Assembly: GCA_029212615.1 (NCBI GenBank)
Contig: JARGPJ010000004.1
Coordinates: 62,001 to 126,000, forward strand
DNA: 64,000 nt
Source: Verrucomicrobiales bacterium
GTDB lineage: Bacteria > Verrucomicrobiota > Verrucomicrobiia > Verrucomicrobiales > DEV007
Reading direction: 5' to 3'
In this document: piece after piece, positions 42,301 to 51,206 of the stretch
Position numbering within the stretch: position 1 is the stretch's first letter
How the letters are laid out: each line of letters starts with the position of its first letter
The notes under the pieces: generated by a model
What the model was told of the DNA's origin: nothing
Databases searched by the model: none
The model's input: only the letters and a program-made list of their open reading frames with translations
Position numbers and translations under genes: made by a program

Positions 42301-42958
42301 TGTCATTGAGAAGGGGAACTACGCCATGATCGGGGACCTTCCCCAGATGAAGCCCGGCAAAAAGAATCTTCGGTTCGCCGGCCTCATTAATGAAGCGAAC
42401 GTGAAGTACACGAAGCGTGAGGGGAAACCCTTCGCCATTCTTTTGATCGAAGATTTCAGCGGCTCCACCGAAGTCATGGTCTGGAATGAAACCTATCAGA
42501 AATGTAACCCGATTCTTGTGAAAGGCGGGGTCATTGAACTGAAGGCGAAGGTGGAGCAGGACAACCGTTCTGAGGAAAACCGGCTCACGGCTGACGAAGT
42601 CAAAGAGCTCGAACCCGATCCCGATGCGATTCAGGTTTCGGTGACGCCGCAGAGAGTTGATTCAACAGGGTCAAGTCATGCACCCAACCCTGTTGGGTCC
42701 GCGAATGGAAATGGCAGCAACGGTCATCACGAGAGTCCGCCATTCGCGACTCCGGTGCTTCTCAAGCTCGATTCGGTACGCGACGCTGTTTCAGTTATTA
42801 CCACGATTCGCGATACGGCGCAGCAGTTCCCCGGGGACCGCCCTCTCCATCTCGAAGTGCGTTGCGCCAATGGTCAGCGGGTCGTCCTTGAAGCCGGGAC
42901 GGCGTATTGCGTTAGCGACGAATTTGAGGCGTCCGGTGGAGTGAATGCCTGGTTGTGA
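39371..42958 (+). CDS. dnaE: DNA polymerase III alpha subunit
   Basis: A 1195-residue replicative polymerase. N-terminal PHP domain (FIHLHLHTEYSTLDGAIRIKEL), polymerase core with the catalytic acidic motif PPDIDIDF (residues ~411-417), GPGRGSAAGS, and YGILIYQEQV; tandem helix-hairpin-helix region; C-terminal OB fold (LRFAGLINEANVKYTKREG). Length is normal for DnaE1. Near residue 1098-1110 the linker sequence STGSSHAPNPVG is encoded by a CAACAGGGT inverted repeat that also occurs in non-coding DNA, so a repeat seems to have entered the gene in frame. ATG 39371 (MPTDPFIHLHLH) is preferred over one 33 bases earlier. Confidence 0.97.
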   Translation: MPTDPFIHLHLHTEYSTLDGAIRIKELMKKAERCKMPAVAMTDHGNIFGAIEFYQAAKAAGIKPIIGMEAYLTPPGVALTDKKAEPVAVGAKKKKRNSHLTLLAATNKGYENLMKLTSIGHLEGMYYKPRIDKAALAEHSEGLICLSGCINGEVNQFIQNGDLDGARKSIGEFIDIFGRENFFLEIHDHGFAEQALCMKQMVEFGKEFDLGLVAANDAHFLNAADHEAHDVMICIGTGSLQMDENRMKYSPEVYFKTTNEMRKLFKAIPEAVDNTFRIAERCNVEIHLDSTSSAKYPQFESPDGSPREAYFRKVCFEGLKWRYGERADTDEELRTRLNYEIGVMESMGFVSYFLITWDFVKWAKDNGVPVGPGRGSAAGSIVAYVLGITDLCPIRFGLIFERFLNPERVSPPDIDIDFCQTRRPEVIDYVRRKYGERAVSHIVTFGTLGAKSVVRDVGRVMGLSYTEGDRVAKMIPAELNITLADAKKKNPELKEEIENNPSIGQLYKYSMFLEGLTRGTGIHAAGVVIGDRELTDYVPLIRGKEGEVVTQFAMSPLTDLGMLKMDFLGLKTLTVIQDAVDLIHRHTPDFEVDNEAFDDRATFELLNRGETTAVFQLESGGMMNLCRQFDVNRIEDIIALIALYRPGPMDLIPDFIDRKKGKKKVQYLHPLLEEASEETYGILIYQEQVQRAANLLAGYSLGEADLLRRAMGKKKISEMIKQRKMFVEGCDRVNKIPEKQANDIFDLLEKFAGYGFNKSHSAAYGLISYQTAYLKANYPVEFMAGVLSNEINNTDKISIFVAECQRMGIKILAPDVNKSFQKFVPEIQEDGGKAIRFGLAAIKNVGAAAMEVAIQEREKNGEFKSLEDFASRLDSKSVNRKILENLIKAGAFDFTWERRDDMFSKVGQVIQGSSAAQKDRASGQTSLFDMNDLMSAAPAPDVIEEDRVVWNQREYLTHEKDLLGFYVTGHPLDEFRSVIEKGNYAMIGDLPQMKPGKKNLRFAGLINEANVKYTKREGKPFAILLIEDFSGSTEVMVWNETYQKCNPILVKGGVIELKAKVEQDNRSEENRLTADEVKELEPDPDAIQVSVTPQRVDSTGSSHAPNPVGSANGNGSNGHHESPPFATPVLLKLDSVRDAVSVITTIRDTAQQFPGDRPLHLEVRCANGQRVVLEAGTAYCVSDEFEASGGVNAWL
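42663..42695. repeat. CAACAGGGT hairpin repeat inside dnaE
   Basis: CAACAGGGT (42663-42671) and ACCCTGTTG (42687-42695) form a perfect 9-bp stem around a 15-base loop within the dnaE linker. It shares CCCAACCCTRTTG with the intergenic copy at 59589-59600. Confidence 0.7.
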
Positions 42959-42972
42959 GATTCCTGCTGAAA

Positions 42973-43860
42973 CTACAGATCGTCATCTTCCACATCCAAA
43001 AATGGATTGGTTGGTTTAGTACCTGTTTCTCGAAAGGACTTCGCATCTTCGCAAGCTTTGCGAAGCCACGACAGCTCTCTTTGTGCTAAAGGGGTAACTC
43101 TTCCGATTAGAGCGTCAATAATTGTTGGATGACCTTGTGGGTCTCTCATGATGTTCCGCTCATGAAGATCGCCAACAAGCCAGAATTCATCATCGCTGTA
43201 GGTGACAAAAAGGTGTTGCCGCAATTCTCCGCCAACGGGCTTGATTCCGCGCATTAAATCTTCAGCGATTTGGCGATCTCTCAGAAAATTCTCGTAAGGA
43301 TACGCCAGTGGTTGCTTTACTATCACGTAGTCCCCTGTGCTTGCTAAGCCGACGAACTCTGTAGGAAGACCTCCGGCGTGATTTAGCACCGAAATTTTAA
43401 GAATAGTATCACGCCATGTAGCATCGGATACGTCTATTTCGAAACCTTGGCTCCGAGGCTTAAAGATCAATTTCTTTCCGACTGACCCCATCAGCTCTGA
43501 GATCAAAAAGTTTGTAAACGACCTTCTGTTCGAAATCTGCGTATGGTTTTGCTTCAGCGCCAGTCGGCAATGCCGACAGGAATTCAGAGCTAATAAACCC
43601 GTCGGAATCGTGATAGAGTCCCAAGTTTTCTAGGTCGACTATCGGGACGTCCCATTCCTCTGCTCGCTCGGTAAAAGTGGTTGCCCAAACATCAGCCGAA
43701 ACCGATTGCCCGGGTGGAGTTTGGCTACTTGCTTCCAGGACTCCGCGCGCTCTTGATCGGTTAAGGGCATGGCAAGCTGATCGGTTAATTCTCTGGGAGT
43801 CTCCTCCGGCGATGGCTGTCGCTTTTGAGGTTCTGAAGTCGATTTCGAATTGGAACTCAT
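42973..43860 (-). pseudogene. frameshifted kinase-like gene (polyvalent-protein kinase type)
   Basis: Three frame segments join into one plausible ~290-residue protein. Codons from ATG 43860 (MSSNSKSTSEPQKRQ) run to KQVAKLHPG; the sequence continues in the next frame as QSVSADVWATTFTERA through VYKLFDLRADG; it returns to the first frame as SVGKKLIFKPRS to the stop at 42973. The slips fall at CCCGGG (43709-43714), one G short, and GGGG (43486-43489), one G too many. VGDLHERNIM plus IIDALIGRVTP resembles a kinase catalytic Asn/Asp pair, as in kinases of mobile-element polyvalent proteins. The surroundings are AT-richer than the flanking genes. Assembly error is an alternative to a true pseudogene. 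Confidence 0.65.
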
Positions 43861-43867
43861 TGCTCAC

Positions 43868-44184
43868 TGTTGATCGTGGTTTTTACCAGGGATGCTTGGA
43901 ATTGAAAGAAAGCCTTCGTTTGTTAAATCACTTCGTCGGAGCTTAAGCCTTTATGACTCAAAGGGCACGATTCTTTTTTAGAAGTTCAAAACGAAATATT
44001 CTACAAAGCATTTGTGAGCAAAGGAGCCGCTTTCCCCATATTGCGGGTGGGAGGTGGCTTCAGCACCTCGGACAAACGGTTGCCGGGAGTGATTTAATTG
44101 GTCGTGTCATGAACGGAAAAGATTGTGGCTTGTCGTAAGGATCATGAATCGTTCTTCGTCTCGTTTTCCTTCCAGCTCACCACC
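43868..44184. other. AT-rich intergenic region, no gene seen
   Basis: A 317-base spacer upstream of both the kinase-like pseudogene and the PQQ propeller gene. It is noticeably richer in A and T than the neighbouring genes and should contain divergent promoters, but I could not pick a convincing -35/-10 pair and saw no repeats. Confidence 0.35.
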
Positions 44185-45510
44185 ATGAATAAATCTGTTT
44201 TTCTCGCCGTCTTTCTTTTCCCCCTGTTTTCGCATGCTGATGATTGGCCGCAGTGGCTGGGTCCAGAGCGTGATGGAATCTGGCGGGAGACCGGTGTGGT
44301 CGGGGAGTTCCCTGAAGGCGGGCCCGAAATTCTCTGGAGGGCTCCGGTCGGTCATGGCTACAGCAGCCCGACGGTCGCGGAAGGGAAAGTCTACCTCAGC
44401 GATTACCTCATTGAGGAGGGTGAGATCATGAACAATCCAAGCGGTCGGCATCCTCTCAACGGACAGGAGCGGCTCCATTGCTTCGATGCGGCTACCGGCG
44501 AAGCACTTTGGACATACGCTTACGAGGAACCCTACTTTATCTCTTATCCGGGCGGTCCGCGCAGCATGCCGACCGTTGCTGATGGGAAAGTTTATTTTCC
44601 CGGAGTCGAGGGCAGCTTTTCCTGCCTCGATGCCGCGACAGGTGAGTTGATTTGGAAACGGAACTGGAAAGAGGACTTCGGAATAGAGTCTCCGATCTGG
44701 GGGTTTTCAGCGCACCCGTTGGTCGACGGCGACACTCTTTATGCGCTGGTTGGTGGTGAAGGAAGCGTTGCGGTTGCGTTCGATAAGGACACCGGAGCGG
44801 TCAAGTGGAAGGCGCTCAGCGCTGTTGAGCCGGGCTACAGTCCTCCGACGATGATTGAACACGCCGGGGTGAAGCAGCTCCTGATCTGGCATCCTGAGTC
44901 GTTGAATGCACTGAATCCGGTTGATGGTTCGGTATACTGGTCGCTTCCATTAAAGCCGAATTTCGGGATGTCGATCATGGCACCGCAGAAGGCCGGGAAT
45001 AAACTCTTTGCGAGCGGGCATGGACGGATCGGTGCGCTCATGGAGTTGGATGATGAAAAGCCCGGCGCGAAGTTTCTCTGGAAGGCTAAGCCCAAGGAGG
45101 GCATTTTTGCGGCGAACGTGACACCACTTATCATCGATGGAGTGATTTATGGCAGCGACATCGACACCAGCGCGTTTACTGCGGCAAGTCTGGAGACAGC
45201 CGAACGGTTCTGGCAAACAACCCTGCCGACTCTCGGGGAGGAAGATCCTGAGCGCAGAGGGCGTCACGGGACAGCGTTTTTGACGGTGCACGAAGAAAGC
45301 GGGAAGCTTTTCCTGTTTTCAGAAACGGGTCACCTCATTATAGCGGAGGTGAGTCCTGAGGCCTACACTGAGATCAGTCGGGCAAAGATTCTCGAACCAA
45401 CGAATGAGGCCTTTGAGCGCTCCGTGGTCTGGGCGGCGCCCGCTTTTGCGATGCAGTCCGCGTTCGTGCGGAATGACAAAGAACTCGTGAGAGTGAATCT
45501 GGCGAAGTGA
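44185..45510 (+). CDS. secreted PQQ-type beta-propeller protein
   Basis: A 441-residue exported propeller with signal peptide MNKSVFLAVFLFPLFSHA and mature start DDWPQWLGPERDGIWRETG, the usual opening of PVC PQQ-binding-like proteins. Blade motifs include ATGEALWTYAYEE, ATGELIWKRNWKED and DTGAVKWKALSAV. It is homologous in style to the protein at 28637-29968. Function is unproven; possibly periplasmic electron transfer or protein scaffolding. ATG 44185 is preferred, as the earlier frame start adds sequence before the signal peptide. Confidence 0.86.
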   Translation: MNKSVFLAVFLFPLFSHADDWPQWLGPERDGIWRETGVVGEFPEGGPEILWRAPVGHGYSSPTVAEGKVYLSDYLIEEGEIMNNPSGRHPLNGQERLHCFDAATGEALWTYAYEEPYFISYPGGPRSMPTVADGKVYFPGVEGSFSCLDAATGELIWKRNWKEDFGIESPIWGFSAHPLVDGDTLYALVGGEGSVAVAFDKDTGAVKWKALSAVEPGYSPPTMIEHAGVKQLLIWHPESLNALNPVDGSVYWSLPLKPNFGMSIMAPQKAGNKLFASGHGRIGALMELDDEKPGAKFLWKAKPKEGIFAANVTPLIIDGVIYGSDIDTSAFTAASLETAERFWQTTLPTLGEEDPERRGRHGTAFLTVHEESGKLFLFSETGHLIIAEVSPEAYTEISRAKILEPTNEAFERSVVWAAPAFAMQSAFVRNDKELVRVNLAK

Positions 45511-45524
45511 AATGCCTTTTCCTG

Positions 45525-46547
45525 TCACTTCTTCGCAACAGCAGTGCGGAATTTAACGACGGCTGCTGCAATTGAATCCGCGATGCGCTGGCGGTGGGCA
45601 GGATCGTCGATCTGCTTGCCTTCGGTCTGATTAGTCACAAAACCACCCTCGAAGAGAATCGCAGGCTTGTTGATCCCGCGGAGGACGTTAAAGCGGGCCC
45701 GCTTGATCCCGCGATCCACGGAGCGGAGTTCGTGAATGACGTGAGCATGCACTGCGGTCGCGAGGGCGATGTTCTCCGCGTCGCGCACGTTGCCGCTGAG
45801 TGGAGAGCTCCAGGGGCTGCCTCCGTTTGTGGAGCGGGTTCCCTGCGGCGCGAGAGCGTACGTTTCGATCCCGTTCGCATCACGCGAGCCGGAGGAATTG
45901 AAATGTAAGCTGATGAAGATCGCGTTTCGCTGACCATTGGCAATGGCGACGCGCTGGCTCAGGGTCAGAAAGACGTCCTGCCGGCGGGTTAAGAGGGTTT
46001 TGAAGCCCTTGGCCTGGAGGTTTTTTTCCAGTCGGAGGGCCATGTCGAGAGAGTAGTCTTTTTCGCGGCCGAAGGGTCCCACTGCTCCCGAGTCATGAGC
46101 GCCGTGGCCTGCATCGATAACGACGGTATCGAAGTGGATCGGTTTTTTGATGTAGCTCGGGCGAACCACCGGATCGACAAGTTTAGCGAGATCAACGGTC
46201 GAGAGCATTGCCTTTCCGCCGCTGTCGACGACGGGAAAGCTGAGATTAAATTTGATGTTGTTCACGTAGATCGACTGTGAGCCGACTTTCCACGTCATGA
46301 TGAGGTGGGTGTGCTTAAAAATGCGGTCTGATCCCTCTTTAGCAAAGCGTTGGAAGCCGTAAAATTTGGCGACATTTTCGTCGGTTACATATTCCCGGCC
46401 GCCGAGGCTGACGACATTCCAGTCCTTCCCCGAGGCCGAAAAAGTGGAGCAAAGACACGCCGCGAGAGCCAGAGCGGCACAAAGGGCCGGGTGGCTTGAA
46501 GGGAACAGGTTTCGCCTGGATCGATGCTGTGGCGCGAGAGATCGCAT
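45525..46547 (-). CDS. N-acetylmuramoyl-L-alanine amidase
   Basis: A 340-residue exported zinc amidase that cleaves the MurNAc-L-Ala bond in peptidoglycan. The N-terminus has a long basic leader and hydrophobic core (ALCAALALAACLCSTF). A ~110-residue AMIN-like or copper-oxidase-like beta domain follows (WNVVSLGGREYVTDENVAKFYGF). The Amidase_3 catalytic domain starts at ~140 with VVIDAGHGAHDSGAVGPFG (Zn His), RREKDYSLDMALRL-type helix (Glu), ISLHFNSS (Zn His) and ILFEGGFVTN (catalytic Glu). It is convergent with the PQQ propeller gene. Confidence 0.92.
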   Translation of the reverse strand: MRSLAPQHRSRRNLFPSSHPALCAALALAACLCSTFSASGKDWNVVSLGGREYVTDENVAKFYGFQRFAKEGSDRIFKHTHLIMTWKVGSQSIYVNNIKFNLSFPVVDSGGKAMLSTVDLAKLVDPVVRPSYIKKPIHFDTVVIDAGHGAHDSGAVGPFGREKDYSLDMALRLEKNLQAKGFKTLLTRRQDVFLTLSQRVAIANGQRNAIFISLHFNSSGSRDANGIETYALAPQGTRSTNGGSPWSSPLSGNVRDAENIALATAVHAHVIHELRSVDRGIKRARFNVLRGINKPAILFEGGFVTNQTEGKQIDDPAHRQRIADSIAAAVVKFRTAVAKK

Positions 46548-46719
46548 AGGGTGTGTTGCCGGAGGGGACCGGGACGATTTTTTCGGGAACCGTCAAAATT
46601 CAGGGCGGAAACTTAAGCGATTCTGACATTGAACGCAATCTGCGAAATAGGGATTTCAGTTTTACAAAGGGGCGCAATCAAGAAATAGTTTCGCCCCCTT
46701 CAACATTCGGGGAAAAATC

Positions 46720-49449
46720 ATGACAACAGAACTCTCAAAAGGCTATCAACCAGGCGACGTCGAATCTCAGTGGTACACTCGCTGGGTCGATGCAGGTTGC
46801 TTTCGCGGCAATGAAAACGGCGAAAATGAGGCCTATTCAATCGTCATTCCCCCACCCAACGTGACTGGTATTCTCCACTTGGGACACGTGCTCAATAACA
46901 CGATTCAGGATATCCTCGCGCGCCGTGCCCGTATGGAGGGCAAGGATGTTCTCTGGCTACCGGGCACTGATCACGCCGGGATTGCGACCCAATCCAAGGT
47001 GGAGCAGAAGCTCCGTAAGGAGGAGCGCAAGACTCGTCGTGATCTCGGGCGCGACGCCTTTCTTGAACGTGTCTGGGAGTGGAAAGAAGAGCACGGCGGC
47101 ATCATCATCGAGCAGCTGAAGCGTCTCGGGTGTTCCTGTGACTGGGAGCGTGAGCGTTTCACGATGGATGAAGACTACAGCCGCTGGATCTCCAGGATTT
47201 TCGTCGATCTCTTTGAAGAGGGCCTAATCTACCGCGGGAAACGGATGGTGAACTGGTGTCCGAAGTCACTCACTGCCCTGAGTGACGAAGAGGTCATCAT
47301 GAAGGCGCAGCGTTCGAAGTTGTATTACATGCGCTACAAGGTGGTTGGCGAAGACGGGAAAGGGAGCACGGATCGCTGGGTTGAAATCGCGACGACGCGA
47401 CCTGAAACGATCATGGGTGACACCGCTGTTGCCGTGAACCCGAAGGATGAGCGCTATGCTGATCTGATCGGGAAATCGGTCTTGCGACCTTTTCCCGAGG
47501 CGGAAATTCCCGTCGTCGCAGACGAGCACATTGATCCGGAGTTCGGAACCGGTGTTCTCAAAGTGACTCCGGCTCATGACAAAGCTGACTTTGAAATCGG
47601 ATTGAAGAATGACCTTGAGATCATCGACGTGTTCCATCCGGATGGATCGATTAATGAGCACGGCGGTCCTGAGTTCGAAGGGCTTGACCGTTTTGAGGCC
47701 CGCAAGAAAGCCGCGGAGCTCCTCGAAGAGATGGGGCAGCTCATTAAAGTCGAAGACTACGACAACAACGTGGGCTTCAGCGAGCGGGCTGATGTGCCGA
47801 TTGAACCGCGTATCTCGATGCAGTGGTTTTTGAAATATCCCTGTGTCGAGGAAGCGGCTGCAGCGGTGGCTAATGATGAAATTCGTTTTCGTCCCGAACG
47901 CTGGAAGAAGACCTTTGCGCACTGGATGGACGGGATTCAGGACTGGTGTATCAGCCGGCAGCTTTGGTGGGGTCACCAGATTCCGGTGTGGTACCGGAAA
48001 GACATGGCGGATGATCTTCAAGCCCGGGAAAATCTCAGCGCAGCGGATGCGCTCACCGATATTCATGTCGGGGTTGAGCCTCCTGCCGACGAAGAGAACT
48101 GGGTCCGGGATGGTGATGTTCTTGATACGTGGTTTTCGAGTTGGCTCTGGCCTTTCGCGACAATGACGAACAGCGACGAAGAGCCATCCGCGACAGAGAA
48201 AAAGTTCTATCCGACCACCGACCTGGTTACCGCTCCGGAGATTATTTTCTTCTGGGTCGCCCGAATGATCATGGCCGGTTACCGCTGGCGCGGAGAGCTT
48301 CCGTTTAAGAATGTCTACTTCACCGGCATTGTTCGCGACGGAAAAGGCCGGAAGATGTCCAAGAGCCTGGGTAATTCACCCGACCCGCTTAATATCATTG
48401 CCGAATACGGGGCAGATGCCCTGCGTTTCGCGGTGATGCGGACGGCGCCTCTCGGAGCTGACATTCGTTTTGATATAACAAATGAGGGAGGCAAAGAGAT
48501 TTATCCTCAGGTGGTTGAGGGACGGAACTTTGCCAACAAGCTGTGGAATGCCGCCCGCTATCGTCAGATGCAGGAGGGCGAAGGCATTTTCGATGCCTCT
48601 GCTCTTTCGATCTACTCCATTGATATTCTTGCTAAACTTGATCAGCTGGAACGAGATATGGGGGCGGCATATGAAGATTATCGATTCAACGAACTCGCTC
48701 AGCTTCTATATGACTTCTTTTGGAGTAACTACTGCGACTGGTATCTTGAGTCATCGAAAGGAGCGTTTGCAGAAGGAGCCGATCCTGCCCTGAAGGCATC
48801 GACACTGGCGACGATGGATCTCGTGCTGAAGCGTTTTCTTTTACTCATTCATCCCTTCATGCCGCATATCTCAGAAGAGCTCTGGGTGAACCTCGGATTT
48901 CGTGAAGACGGAGACCCCGAGTTTCTCATGCAGACGATGCTTCCCGTGGCGGGAACGATCAGCGATCTTGACGAAAAGACGGTCGCGAAGGCTCAGGTGC
49001 GGGTCAAGGCCGTCTATGAAGCCGTTGGTCGTGCCAGGAACCTGAAGGCGGAATATGGTATCTCCGGGAAGAGCGGGGTGACGCTGATCATCGATCCTGA
49101 AGGTGATTATGAAGAAGTAGATGTCTTTCAACAACTTGTCGGGGCGGAGACGGTAAAGGTAGAGGTGGATTTCAAAGCAGAAACCGGTGTTCCCACTGCG
49201 CTGACGGCTGTAGGAAAAATTTATCTACCACTCGACGGACTTATTGATGTCGATGCTGAGCGTGAACGTCTCGGGAGAGAACATAGTAAAGCTGAGGATG
49301 AACTAAAGAAGGTAAACGCCAAGCTCACGAACGAAAATTTTGTGACCCGTGCGCCGGAGAACGTTGTCAGCGAGATGAAGGAACGTCAGAAGCAATGGCA
49401 GGACCGCGTCGATGAATTAGGTCGTATGATTGAGAATCTGGGCTCCTGA
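46720..49449 (+). CDS. valS: valyl-tRNA synthetase
   Basis: A 909-residue class Ia synthetase that charges tRNA-Val. The HIGH-type motif is PPPNVTGILHLGH near residue 46-58, the editing domain begins around 200 (TTRPETIMGDTAVAVNP), the KMSKS motif is GRKMSKSLGN (~546-555), followed by the anticodon-binding helical domain. The C-terminal coiled coil that touches the tRNA (ERERLGREHSKAEDELKKVN to the end) is complete. Length is normal. A strong intrinsic terminator sits 26 bases after the stop. Confidence 0.97.
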   Translation: MTTELSKGYQPGDVESQWYTRWVDAGCFRGNENGENEAYSIVIPPPNVTGILHLGHVLNNTIQDILARRARMEGKDVLWLPGTDHAGIATQSKVEQKLRKEERKTRRDLGRDAFLERVWEWKEEHGGIIIEQLKRLGCSCDWERERFTMDEDYSRWISRIFVDLFEEGLIYRGKRMVNWCPKSLTALSDEEVIMKAQRSKLYYMRYKVVGEDGKGSTDRWVEIATTRPETIMGDTAVAVNPKDERYADLIGKSVLRPFPEAEIPVVADEHIDPEFGTGVLKVTPAHDKADFEIGLKNDLEIIDVFHPDGSINEHGGPEFEGLDRFEARKKAAELLEEMGQLIKVEDYDNNVGFSERADVPIEPRISMQWFLKYPCVEEAAAAVANDEIRFRPERWKKTFAHWMDGIQDWCISRQLWWGHQIPVWYRKDMADDLQARENLSAADALTDIHVGVEPPADEENWVRDGDVLDTWFSSWLWPFATMTNSDEEPSATEKKFYPTTDLVTAPEIIFFWVARMIMAGYRWRGELPFKNVYFTGIVRDGKGRKMSKSLGNSPDPLNIIAEYGADALRFAVMRTAPLGADIRFDITNEGGKEIYPQVVEGRNFANKLWNAARYRQMQEGEGIFDASALSIYSIDILAKLDQLERDMGAAYEDYRFNELAQLLYDFFWSNYCDWYLESSKGAFAEGADPALKASTLATMDLVLKRFLLLIHPFMPHISEELWVNLGFREDGDPEFLMQTMLPVAGTISDLDEKTVAKAQVRVKAVYEAVGRARNLKAEYGISGKSGVTLIIDPEGDYEEVDVFQQLVGAETVKVEVDFKAETGVPTALTAVGKIYLPLDGLIDVDAERERLGREHSKAEDELKKVNAKLTNENFVTRAPENVVSEMKERQKQWQDRVDELGRMIENLGS

Positions 49450-49474
49450 TTCCGTTCCTGGGGGTGGGCTTATA

Positions 49475-49504
49475 GAAAACTTCAGCCTCACGGCTGGAGT
49501 TTTT
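49475..49504 (+). terminator. intrinsic terminator after valS
   Basis: AAAACTTCAGCC / GGCTGGAGTTTT pairs over 12 bases (one G-T) around a TCAC tetraloop, running directly into TTTTGTGTGTTTTTG. Stem, loop and T-tract are all canonical. Confidence 0.9.
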
Positions 49505-49658
49505 GTGTGTTTTTGTGTCGGTGATCAAAAAATTAGGTAGGTTTACGCATTGTTTAATCCGTATCGTGGTATTTTGGTACTCTCTTGATATTTAGTTCGC
49601 CTTTGGCTTTTTCTTGAAATGTCGGCATGAAGTATGAAACGCATTTCGAATCAATCAA

Positions 49659-50264
49659 ATGAGAGGTCCTGAACTTTGGCAGGCAGGACACCATTTGGTG
49701 TTATCAATGCATCGAGCAGACAGCTTTCCGAAAGCGATCGAATTGGCGGTTATCGGATTGCAGACTATTCTGGGCGCTGCGTCTGTTGAACTCTTCTGTA
49801 AGCGGTATCATCACGTCACAGGTGATATCATCAAATCAGAGAGTAGCGATACCGGCGCTTGTCGAAAGAGGGTGAGCGGGACTCTCGTTCAGCGCTCAAT
49901 CTGGCCTCGCGATAATCTCTGTCTGATCTTTTGTGCTACCTACGAAGGGGTTCCGCCGGAGTTTGACGAACTCCTATTCGATATGACTCTGGAACAACTT
50001 CTTTGTGCCGGGGATCATCTTCCCGCAGAGCCTGACGTGAATATCGATGATACGCTGCTTTCCCGCCGTGAGCGTGAGGTGATGCCCCTGGTGGCTTCGG
50101 GGCAGACCAATGGTGACATTGCTGCCGCACTGGGTATCAGTGAGCGAACGGTGGAGAAGCACGTCGCCGCGATTTTGGATAAGACCGGGCTGAGCAATCG
50201 CAAGCTGCTCATTGCCGCGTCACAGGGACGCAGGGTCGCGGGTCCGGTCAGGGCTCGAAAATAA
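49659..50264 (+). CDS. LuxR-type transcriptional regulator
   Basis: A 201-residue regulator whose last ~65 residues are a LuxR/FixJ helix-turn-helix: LSRREREVMPLVASGQTNGD, IAAALGISERTVEKHVAAIL and the closing NRKLLI. The N-terminal ~130 residues look like a small sensory domain (ELAVIGLQTILGAASVELF, LCLIFCATYEGVPPEFDEL), possibly GAF-like, but I cannot assign it. No phosphoreceiver is present. The gene follows the valS terminator, so it has its own promoter, and lies 138 bases before the SDR gene. Confidence 0.85.
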   Translation: MRGPELWQAGHHLVLSMHRADSFPKAIELAVIGLQTILGAASVELFCKRYHHVTGDIIKSESSDTGACRKRVSGTLVQRSIWPRDNLCLIFCATYEGVPPEFDELLFDMTLEQLLCAGDHLPAEPDVNIDDTLLSRREREVMPLVASGQTNGDIAAALGISERTVEKHVAAILDKTGLSNRKLLIAASQGRRVAGPVRARK

Positions 50265-50402
50265 TTTCTCTGGTTAGCCAATCAGAGAATCTAAGGAGGA
50301 GTCACCCTCTGTCGGATCTTTTCCGGCGGAGGGTGGCAATCCATTGGCTTGGAGAAGGGCAAATTTCTCCTGTCGCTGTCATGATTTGGACTAGGCTGCG
50401 GC

Positions 50403-51191
50403 ATGAATCTTGGAATCAAAGACAAGGGTGTTCTCGTGATGGCATCCAGCGGAGGGATCGGACGGGGCGTTGCGATGGAAATGGCCCGCGAAGGGGCACG
50501 TGTGATGATGTTTGCCCGTTCTGAAGAAAAGCTCATGGAATCCGCTGCTGCGATTGAGGGTGAGACAGGGAATCGTCCGCAATATGTGGTCGGTGACCTC
50601 ACTAATCCGTCCGATATCGAGGCTGTCGTCGCGGCAACGGAGGAGAAGTGCGGCGGTATATGGGCGCTTTTTAACAATACAGGTGGTCCTCCTGCGGGTG
50701 GTTTTGAACAATTTGATGATGCAGCCTGGCAGTCGGCTTTCGAACTGACGATGCTGGGCTATGTGAGAACCATACGGGCGGTTCTACCTTTGATGAGGGC
50801 AGGAGGTGGTGGCCGCATTGTGAATAACACCTCCGTTTCCACGAAGCAGGCGGTCGATGGCTTGATTCTCTCAAATGTTTTCCGCACGGGTTTGGTCGGG
50901 CTCGGAAAATCTTTGGCTCGTGAATTCGGTGGTGACGGAATTCTGGTCAATACAGTTGGCCCGGGACGGATTGACACGGATCGCATTGAGCAACTCGATA
51001 CGATCTGGGCTGAGAAGGCCGGAATCAGTATGGAAGAGCAGCGAAGCCGCTCACAGGCGTCGATCCCACTGGGTAAATACGGGGAGCCGTCGGATTTTGG
51101 AAAAATCGTGGCATTTCTGTGTTCCGAAGCGAATGCCTACCTTACGGGGCAGAATGTGCTCATCGATGGAGCAATGATGGAGGCATATTAG
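50403..51191 (+). CDS. short-chain dehydrogenase/reductase family protein, atypical active site
   Basis: A 262-residue Rossmann-fold protein. The cofactor loop is ASSGGIGRG (classical TGxxxGxG with Ala-Ser leading), followed by the acidic loop GDLTN and NNTGG (classical NNAG). The catalytic Ser is present in NNTSVSTKQ. However, where classical enzymes have YxxxK, this one reads LSNVFRTG, so the Tyr and Lys are not at their usual places. It resembles the 3-oxoacyl-ACP reductase-like subgroup lacking the standard dyad. Reaction and substrate are unknown. Confidence 0.85.
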   Translation: MNLGIKDKGVLVMASSGGIGRGVAMEMAREGARVMMFARSEEKLMESAAAIEGETGNRPQYVVGDLTNPSDIEAVVAATEEKCGGIWALFNNTGGPPAGGFEQFDDAAWQSAFELTMLGYVRTIRAVLPLMRAGGGGRIVNNTSVSTKQAVDGLILSNVFRTGLVGLGKSLAREFGGDGILVNTVGPGRIDTDRIEQLDTIWAEKAGISMEEQRSRSQASIPLGKYGEPSDFGKIVAFLCSEANAYLTGQNVLIDGAMMEAY

Positions 51192-51206
51192 GCTCCCCCG
51201 CGGGGT

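Noticed and set aside
43953..44138. 61-codon plus-strand open frame upstream of the PQQ gene
   Set aside because: No ribosome site, no homology visible, and AT-rich non-coding character.
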